Shown: positions 59,275 through 64,000 of the stretch, piece by piece
Numbering within the stretch: position 1 is the first letter of the stretch
How the letters are laid out: every line of letters starts with the position of its first letter
Assembly (NCBI RefSeq): GCF_902463975.1
Contig: NZ_CABQHJ010000002.1
Location: 52,656 to 116,655 of the forward strand
Length of the DNA stretch: 64,000 nt
Origin: Phascolarctobacterium_A sp902463975
GTDB lineage: Bacteria; Bacillota; Negativicutes; Acidaminococcales; Acidaminococcaceae
Direction: 5' to 3'
Program-made: the position numbers and the translations under genes
Notes under the pieces: model-generated
What the model was told of the DNA's origin: nothing
The model's input: the letters and a program-made list of their open reading frames with translations, nothing else
The model's database searches: none

Positions 59275-60630
59275 TTATTTTAAAACCTCATCCATGGATT
59301 GTTTAGCCAGTGCTATAGCCTTATCCAAATCTTTATTTTCAATATTCAGCGGCGGGTTGAAATAGATAACGTTGCCCAGAGGACGCAGCAGCAGACCATG
59401 AGTCAGTGCTTTTTTATAAATCTCGTAGCCGATACGCAGGTTACCGTCGAAGCCGATTTTCTTATTCTTATCGGTAACAAGCTCCATCGCGTTAATCAGG
59501 CCGATATGACGGATTTCACCGATGTTCTTGTGAGATCCGAAGGTATCCATGAGTGCATTATGGAAGTATGCTGCTTTTTCGGCAGCATGCTCAAGAATTT
59601 TTTCTTCCTTCATAATCTTGAGTACAGCGAGGGCAGTTGCGCAGCCTATGGGGTTACCGGCATAGGTGTGGCTGTGCATGAACTGCTTGCCTTTGTTGTA
59701 GTCATCATAGAAGGCATCGTAAATCTTGTCTGTGGTGCACACAATAGCCATCGGCAGGTAACCGCCGGTGAGAGCCTTACTGATGGTCATGATATCCGGG
59801 GTGATACCGGCATGGTTGCAGGCGAACATTTTGCCTGTTCTGCCGAAGCCGGTAGCAATTTCGTCGGCAATTAGCAGTACGCCGTATTCATCACAGAGCT
59901 TACGCAGCTTTTGCAGGTAGAGAGGCGGATAGATACGCATGCCTGCGCAGCCTTGAACGATAGGCTCAACGATGATAGCAGCGGTTTCTTTGGCATACTT
60001 AGCAAATGCTTCTTCAGCAAATTTGAAGCATTCGCATTGGCAGTGCTCGCGGTCTTTAGCAAACGGGCAACGGTAGCAATCAGGTGCCTTTACATGGATG
60101 TTATTCATCATCATGGGTTTATACATTTGTGCGAACAGGTCCATGCTGCCTACGGAAAGAGCGCCGATGGTTTCGCCGTGATAGCCTTCGCTGAGGCACA
60201 TGAAGCGCTGTTTTTCCGGGTGACCGGTCTGCAGCTGATATTGGAAGGCAATTTTCAGTGCGATTTCTACAGAAGAGGAGCCGTTATCGGCAAAGTTGAA
60301 TTTGTTCAAGCCTTTTGGGAGAACATCAACCAGCTCTTCGCACAGCTTGATAGCAGGCTCGTGGGTGAAGTTAACGAAGATAACGTGCTCTAATTGTTCA
60401 ATCTGCTCTTTGATGGCAGCGTTGATTTTGGAATTGCAGTGACCTAAGAGGTTGCACCACCAGCTGCTGATGATGTCGAGATATTCGGTGCCGTCGGCTG
60501 CGTAGAGGTAGGGGCCTTTAGCGTGGTCAACGATGATAGGACGTAAGGTTTCGTAGTCCTTCATTTGGGAACAGGGATGCCAGATGTGGGCTAAATCTCT
60601 TTTTTGTAAATCTGCTACTCTATCGTTCAT
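59275..60630 (-). CDS. bioA: Adenosylmethionine-8-amino-7-oxononanoate aminotransferase
   Basis: 451 aa, class III PLP aminotransferase making DAPA from KAPA with SAM as amino donor. DLAHIWHPCSQMKDYE, ISSWWCNLLGHCNSKINAAI, SEGYHGETIGALSVGSMDLF, LIADEIATGFGRTGKMFACN and the PLP lysine in DIMTISKALTGGYLPMAIV are all present. GGAGGAAG precedes the ATG. It follows bioD with a repeat copy in the 168-base gap. Confidence 0.95.
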   Translation of the reverse strand: MNDRVADLQKRDLAHIWHPCSQMKDYETLRPIIVDHAKGPYLYAADGTEYLDIISSWWCNLLGHCNSKINAAIKEQIEQLEHVIFVNFTHEPAIKLCEELVDVLPKGLNKFNFADNGSSSVEIALKIAFQYQLQTGHPEKQRFMCLSEGYHGETIGALSVGSMDLFAQMYKPMMMNNIHVKAPDCYRCPFAKDREHCQCECFKFAEEAFAKYAKETAAIIVEPIVQGCAGMRIYPPLYLQKLRKLCDEYGVLLIADEIATGFGRTGKMFACNHAGITPDIMTISKALTGGYLPMAIVCTTDKIYDAFYDDYNKGKQFMHSHTYAGNPIGCATALAVLKIMKEEKILEHAAEKAAYFHNALMDTFGSHKNIGEIRHIGLINAMELVTDKNKKIGFDGNLRIGYEIYKKALTHGLLLRPLGNVIYFNPPLNIENKDLDKAIALAKQSMDEVLK

Positions 60631-60669
60631 GTTTTCTTCCTCCTGAGTTTTGTGTCATTATTGTTTATT

Positions 60670-60788
60670 CCCCCTTCTGCTTCACGTTGTTCGGCACCTT
60701 CCCCGTAGGGGCAGGTAAGAGCGTGTAATTAGGACTTTCTTGGTTCCCCCTTGGGGGAACTGTCGAGCTTTAGCGAGACTAAAGGGGG
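60670..60788. repeat. Dispersed repeat family 1, full copy (119 bp)
   Basis: CCCCCTTCTGCTTCACGTTG to GACTAAAGGGGG, with TTGGTTCCCCCTTGGGGGAA. It occupies most of the bioD-bioA gap. Confidence 0.8.
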
Positions 60789-60798
60789 TTGTTTATTT

Positions 60799-61482
60799 TT
60801 ATTTATATAATCCTTTAAGTACTTCTACATCAATATCCAACTCGCTGGCGTTCGGCGGTACGCAGGCAAGTACGGGGACCGCTGTAATTTCTTCCATCAT
60901 ACGCTTGTTGTCGGCCTGCATGAAGTTACTGCCGTCGTAGTTGTTCAAAATGATGCCGCGGACGGGAATGTTTTTCTGCTTGAGGTAGGAGATGGTCAGC
61001 ACGCAGTTGTTTATGGAACCGAGCGCTGCGTTGGAGATTACCAGTACACCTAAATCAAGCTTTTTGATGATGTCCTCGAGCAGGATGTGCTCTTCATCCC
61101 AACGGATAGGGCAGATGATGCCGCCGCTGCCTTCCATGGTAACGTAATCATATTTGGCAAGAGAAGCCTGATAATCAGCTTCAATCTTTTCCATTTCTAC
61201 GGGATTGCCCTCGCGCAGTGCTGCCAGATGCGGGGAAACTGCTTCCTTATAAATGTAGGAAACAAGATTTTCCGGTTTTTCAGGGATGTGGGCAGTTTTG
61301 GCAACAAAGTCTGCGTCACCCGGCAGCCAAGTGCCGTCGGGCTGTTCTTCGGCGCCGCTCAGTGCTGCTTTGTAATAGCCTGCGTTGACACCTGCATCAC
61401 GCAAGCGTTTAACAAGCAGGCCGGTAACATATGTTTTACCGATATCTGTTCCGATTGCTGTAATGAAAAGACCTTTACTCAT
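60799..61482 (-). CDS. bioD: Dethiobiotin synthetase
   Basis: 227 aa from ATG 61482 with AAGGTGA ahead; a GTG three codons earlier is less well placed. FITAIGTDIGKTYVTGLLVK holds the Walker A-like loop; VTMEGSGGIICPI and VLVISNAALGSINNCVLTIS follow the family. It closes the ureido ring of DAPA using CO2 and ATP. It heads the biotin operon under the BirA-like boxes. No bioB is in the window. Confidence 0.93.
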   Translation of the reverse strand: MSKGLFITAIGTDIGKTYVTGLLVKRLRDAGVNAGYYKAALSGAEEQPDGTWLPGDADFVAKTAHIPEKPENLVSYIYKEAVSPHLAALREGNPVEMEKIEADYQASLAKYDYVTMEGSGGIICPIRWDEEHILLEDIIKKLDLGVLVISNAALGSINNCVLTISYLKQKNIPVRGIILNNYDGSNFMQADNKRMMEEITAVPVLACVPPNASELDIDVEVLKGLYK

Positions 61483-61508
61483 AATATTCACCTTCGTAAT
61501 TTATTTTG

Positions 61509-61535
61509 GTTAACTTAAGATTCTACAAGGTTAAC
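61509..61535. promoter_or_regulatory. Probable BirA operator 1
   Basis: GTTAAC, 15 bases, GTTAAC (arms at 61509-61514 and 61530-61535). GTTAAC is self-complementary, so this is a two-half-site palindrome of the BirA type, in the bioD leader. Confidence 0.65.
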
Positions 61536-61549
61536 TTTAGCATAGCTTA

Positions 61550-61578
61550 AGTATACGCTGTGAAAATTTTAATGTCAA
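61550..61578 (-). promoter_or_regulatory. Biotin operon promoter
   Basis: Minus-strand TTGACA (61573-61578), 17-base spacer, TATACT (61550-61555). Confidence 0.78.
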
Positions 61579-61601
61579 CCTAGTAAAATAGTATGGTTAA
61601 C
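61574..61601. promoter_or_regulatory. Probable BirA operator 2, overlapping the -35
   Basis: GTCAAC, 16 bases, GTTAAC: one mismatch from box 1 and overlapping the TTGACA. Another single GTTAAC lies at 61677-61682. Confidence 0.5.
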
Positions 61602-61619
61602 CATGAGGGCTGGGCATAA

Positions 61620-61663
61620 AAAAAGACTGACAGCTATATTTTGTGGTTATAGCTGTCAATCTT
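61620..61663 (-). terminator. Terminator of the tautomerase gene
   Basis: AAAGATTGACAGCTATAA and TATAGCTGTCAGTCTTT (minus strand) with a long T run, 49 bases after the stop. Confidence 0.85.
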
Positions 61664-61711
61664 TGCTTATTTTGTGGTTAACGAAAAATCACCTTAATAT
61701 AAAGGAAAAAA

Positions 61712-61927
61712 TTATTTTTTTGCTGCCGCGTTTTTACGGATTTCGGTTACAGGGACGCCGCCGATGCCCCAGTTATCTGTATCAACCTCGTCGATGGTGA
61801 CAACAGTGGTGGATTTGTTTTTGCCTAAAACGTCGTGCAGAAGATTGGTTGCGCCTTCGATGAGAGCGCGCTTCTGCTCCGGGGTAACGTTACCCTCTTT
61901 GGTGATTTTGATGTTTACATAGGGCAT
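61712..61927 (-). CDS. 4-Oxalocrotonate tautomerase-family protein, 71 aa
   Basis: GGAGG ahead of ATG 61927 sets the start; the frame is open further upstream but that part has no site. MPYVNIKITKEGNVTPEQKR gives the catalytic Pro1 after Met removal; the LIEGATNLLHDVLGKNKSTT helix and WGIGGVPVTE end fit the family. Likely a cytosolic keto-enol tautomerase of unknown substrate. Confidence 0.92.
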   Translation of the reverse strand: MPYVNIKITKEGNVTPEQKRALIEGATNLLHDVLGKNKSTTVVTIDEVDTDNWGIGGVPVTEIRKNAAAKK

Positions 61928-61972
61928 GCTGATGACCTCCTTGCATTTTTCTTTCATAATAGCATATTTTGC

Positions 61973-62001
61973 TTGCAAACTGCGCAGTTCTATGCTATTA
62001 T
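61973..62001 (+). promoter_or_regulatory. Promoter of the panB region
   Basis: TTGCAA (61973-61978), 17-base spacer, TATTAT (61996-62001). Confidence 0.65.
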
Positions 62002-62007
62002 AAGTGC

Positions 62008-62172
62008 GGTAAAATTTACTGATGCACAGTAGCATTTAGGATGAGCTGGAGCAGTTAACAGTAAAGCTTACTTCTGAAAAATTTTAAGTCAATACTCGCT
62101 TGGATCTATAAGACCGGGACGAAGACGCAAACAGGCTAACTATGCGCATTCCGTACCGGAATGCGCTTTTTT
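62008..62172 (+). ncRNA. Terminated leader RNA ahead of the DUF2520-panB genes
   Basis: From the promoter start to an intrinsic terminator is about 165 bases with no plus-strand gene. It contains GCAGTTAACAGTAAAGC, GACCGGGACGAAGACGC and AAACAGGC. This is the layout of a riboswitch or attenuator; panB leaders are known to hold the 'pan' motif in some Firmicutes, but I cannot confirm a match. Confidence 0.45.
62144..62172 (+). terminator. Leader terminator
   Basis: GCGCATTCCG, TAC loop, CGGAATGCGC, TTTTTT: a perfect 10-bp stem 78 bases before the DUF2520 start. Confidence 0.88.
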
Positions 62173-62250
62173 ATATGCTTCGGCATTAATCGGCAATTCC
62201 GTAGCCTTGAATTTGCACAGCGTCTCCTGTGGTCAGAAGGGAGGGCAATC

Positions 62251-63099
62251 TTGAAGGTTGGTATTATTGGCGGTGGACGCGTTGGCAGCCGTTTGGCTGC
62301 AAGCTTGCGTGAAGCAGGTGTGCTGGCCGGCATTACGGCTGCATCCGAGCAGCACAGCGCACAGCTGGCACAGCAGTTTGGCGTACCGGTGACGGATAAC
62401 GCGAAGCTGTGGCAGGCAGCGGACGTGCTGTTGCTTACCGTACCGGATCGTTTAATTGGTACGGTAGCAGAGGAGCTGGCGCAAAGCGTGACGCCTGCAG
62501 CTAAGGTTGTGCTGCATGTGAGCGGCAGTGTGGGACTGGAGCCGTTGGCTCCGCTTATGCAGTTGGGAGCACACGTAGGCAGCCTGCATCCGCTGCAGAG
62601 TTTTGCCGGCGGCAATACACAGCTTGCAGGTGTGTATATGGCGTTGGACGGTGACAGCGAAGCGCAGGACGCAGGCAAAAAGCTCGTAGAGCTTTTTGGC
62701 GGTAAAGCGTTCAGCGTACCGGCTGAAGAACGTGCGGCCTACCATGCGGCAGCGTGCATCTGCTCGAACTATGCTGTAGCGGTGGAGGCTATGGCGGCGC
62801 AGCTGATGGCGCGCTGGACCGGCAGCAACGAAGCTGCCTGGGAAGCGTTGCTGCCATTATTCAAAGGCACGGCGGCTAATTTGCAGGTTACGCAAAATCC
62901 TGCGGCGGTTCTTACAGGACCTATTGCCCGCGGTGATGTCAGCACGGTAGCGAAACATCTTGCTGCCTTACCGGCAGCTGTAATTTCTGCCTATTGCTCT
63001 CTGGGCCTGGCGACAACCTCGCTGGCCCTTGCTAATGGCACTATTGACGAAAAAGCAGCTGATGAGCTGAGAAATTTGCTTGGAGGATATTATGGCTAA
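62251..63099 (+). CDS. Rossmann-like DUF2520 protein, 282 aa
   Basis: TTG 62251 is chosen: AGAAGGGAGGG lies just ahead, and the Rossmann start LKVGIIGGGRVGSRLAASL then begins the protein; the frame from 62161 overlaps the leader terminator. HVSGSVGLEPLAPLMQLGAH and GSLHPLQSFAGG match DUF2520, and the C-terminal helical domain follows (LMARWTGSNEAAWEALLPLF). It resembles NAD(P)-dependent reductases of the ketopantoate type and often neighbours pan genes. Its end overlaps panB by eight bases. Confidence 0.85.
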   Translation: MKVGIIGGGRVGSRLAASLREAGVLAGITAASEQHSAQLAQQFGVPVTDNAKLWQAADVLLLTVPDRLIGTVAEELAQSVTPAAKVVLHVSGSVGLEPLAPLMQLGAHVGSLHPLQSFAGGNTQLAGVYMALDGDSEAQDAGKKLVELFGGKAFSVPAEERAAYHAAACICSNYAVAVEAMAAQLMARWTGSNEAAWEALLPLFKGTAANLQVTQNPAAVLTGPIARGDVSTVAKHLAALPAAVISAYCSLGLATTSLALANGTIDEKAADELRNLLGGYYG

Positions 63100-63931
63100 C
63101 AAACAAGTAACAGTCGCAACGATTAAAGAAATGAAGCAAAAGGGCGAGCCTATCACGATGATAACCGCTTACGACGTAGCAATGTCCCGCAACGTGAACG
63201 AAGCAGGCGTAGACATGATTCTTGTAGGTGATTCCCTGGGTAACGTAATTTTAGGATATAATTCCACAGTCCCTGTAACGATGGATGAAATGATTCATCA
63301 CACCAAGGCTGTTATGCGTGGCAACAGCACTGCTTTAGTAGTTGGCGATATGCCGTTTATGAGCTATCAGGCAAGCATTGTTGATGCAATGTATAATGCT
63401 GCACGCTTCCTGAAGGAAACAGGCTGTACAGCAGTTAAGCTGGAGGGCGGCTCCGAGGTAGTTCCTCTGGTAGAGCGCCTGACACAGGCCGGCATTCCCG
63501 TATGCGCTCATATCGGTCTGACTCCGCAATCTGTAAATCAGCTGGGCGGCTTCAAGGTACAGGGCAAGGATATTGCCGCTGCACAAAAAATGATTGATGA
63601 TGCCAAGGCTTTGGAGGCTGCAGGTGCTTTTGCCTGCGTGCTGGAATGCGTTCCGGCAGCACTGGCTGCGAAGGTAACCGCTGAGCTGAAAACCATGGCT
63701 ACCATCGGTATCGGTGCCGGCAACGGCTGCGACGGTCAGGTGCTCGTATGCAATGATTTGCTGGGTGTTTCCAACGGTTTCTGTCCGAAATTTGTTAAGA
63801 AGTATGCTAATCTGCATGATACTACCGTAGAAGCAGTAAAGGAATATATTGCCGATGTTAAGGCAAGAACCTTCCCTGCTCCGGAGCATACCTTCAAGAT
63901 TGACGATGCTGTTTTAGAAAAATTATATTAA
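63092..63931 (+). CDS. panB: 3-Methyl-2-oxobutanoate hydroxymethyltransferase
   Basis: 279 aa from ATG 63092 (GGAGG ahead). It transfers a methylene group from 5,10-methylene-THF to ketoisovalerate, the first step of pantothenate synthesis. ITMITAYDVAMSRNVNEAGV, LVGDSLGNVILGYNSTVPVT, VVGDMPFMSYQ and GIGAGNGCDGQVLVCNDLLG are all family motifs. A GGAGG site at about 63969-63973 shows another gene begins at or beyond the window edge, possibly panC or panD. Confidence 0.96.
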   Translation: MANKQVTVATIKEMKQKGEPITMITAYDVAMSRNVNEAGVDMILVGDSLGNVILGYNSTVPVTMDEMIHHTKAVMRGNSTALVVGDMPFMSYQASIVDAMYNAARFLKETGCTAVKLEGGSEVVPLVERLTQAGIPVCAHIGLTPQSVNQLGGFKVQGKDIAAAQKMIDDAKALEAAGAFACVLECVPAALAAKVTAELKTMATIGIGAGNGCDGQVLVCNDLLGVSNGFCPKFVKKYANLHDTTVEAVKEYIADVKARTFPAPEHTFKIDDAVLEKLY

Positions 63932-64000
63932 TACTTTCATAAATAAAGACTAACTATAAAAAGTCAAGGAGGCAAAGATAAAAAACTTAAACCAAATAGA

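Noticed and set aside
62008..62172. T-box or c-di-GMP riboswitch
   Set aside because: GACGCAAA resembles part of the c-di-GMP-I core, but the CACAGGGCAAACC half is absent; no T-box GGTGG sequence either.
1..64000. CRISPR arrays, tRNA or rRNA genes, insertion-sequence transposases, parS
   Set aside because: Looked for regular spaced repeats, tRNA-like ends, transposase motifs and the parS palindrome; none found by eye.

Overview
The window looks like chromosomal DNA from a diderm Firmicute of the Negativicutes, most like the gut Acidaminococcaceae (Phascolarctobacterium type). This is inferred from gene content: an SLH-domain outer-membrane porin ending in Phe, many exported and lipoprotein genes, Firmicute-type sigma-A promoters, a CIRCE heat-shock operator and a BioW-type biotin route. 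No database search was possible. No rRNA, tRNA, CRISPR or phage genes were seen.

Layout. 1-3.2 kb: end of an exported-protein gene, then an AT-rich three-gene unit (small DUF6718-like protein, coiled coil with an RNA-polymerase alpha-CTD-like domain, AAA/STAND-like ATPase). 3.3-9.3 kb: flavin reductase, TetR regulator, a probable structured ncRNA, purC, PHP phosphoesterase, sstT, and hsp20 under CIRCE. 9.3-22.7 kb: an accessory envelope/secretome region with the SLH porin, nucleoside hydrolase, 5'-nucleotidase, lipoproteins and decaying paralogue families, interleaved with dispersed repeats. Five promoters here share one palindromic element at a fixed distance from the -10; a decayed sixth copy lies at 26.2 kb. 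22.9-26.1 kb: a membrane-anchored LuxR regulator with an orphan solute-binding lipoprotein. 26.5-30.6 kb: SPFH / zinc-ribbon / TPM genes resembling B. subtilis ydjGHI but without pspA. 30.7-33.7 kb: znuA divergent from znuCB-zur. 33.8-34.9 kb: rpsF-ssb-rpsR. 35-40.5 kb: two exported proteins, ychF, parAB, a DUF4446 gene and a membrane protein. 40.7-47.8 kb: branched-chain amino-acid ABC transporter (two binding proteins, livHMGF), a CBS-ACT protein and a DUF951 protein. 48.4-52 kb: MFS transporter behind a putative attenuator, flotillin, DUF523. 52.1-56.6 kb: 2-hydroxyacyl-CoA dehydratase cluster in fldAIBC/hadAIBC order. 56.7-61.5 kb: biotin genes bioD-bioA-ECF component-bioWF fusion under probable BirA operators. 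61.7-64 kb: tautomerase, a terminated leader RNA, a DUF2520 protein and panB.

How the parts fit: nucleoside hydrolase, 5'-nucleotidase and purC touch nucleotide salvage and synthesis; sstT and liv import amino acids; the dehydratase cluster would ferment amino-acid-derived 2-hydroxyacids; znu/zur controls zinc; biotin and pantothenate genes supply cofactors. The most notable non-standard signals are the shared palindromic promoter element (29-bp box, exactly 20 bp, then the -10), the alpha-CTD-like protein/ATPase pair, the LuxR/solute-binding-protein pair, the ncRNA beside purC, and the BioW-BioF fusion.
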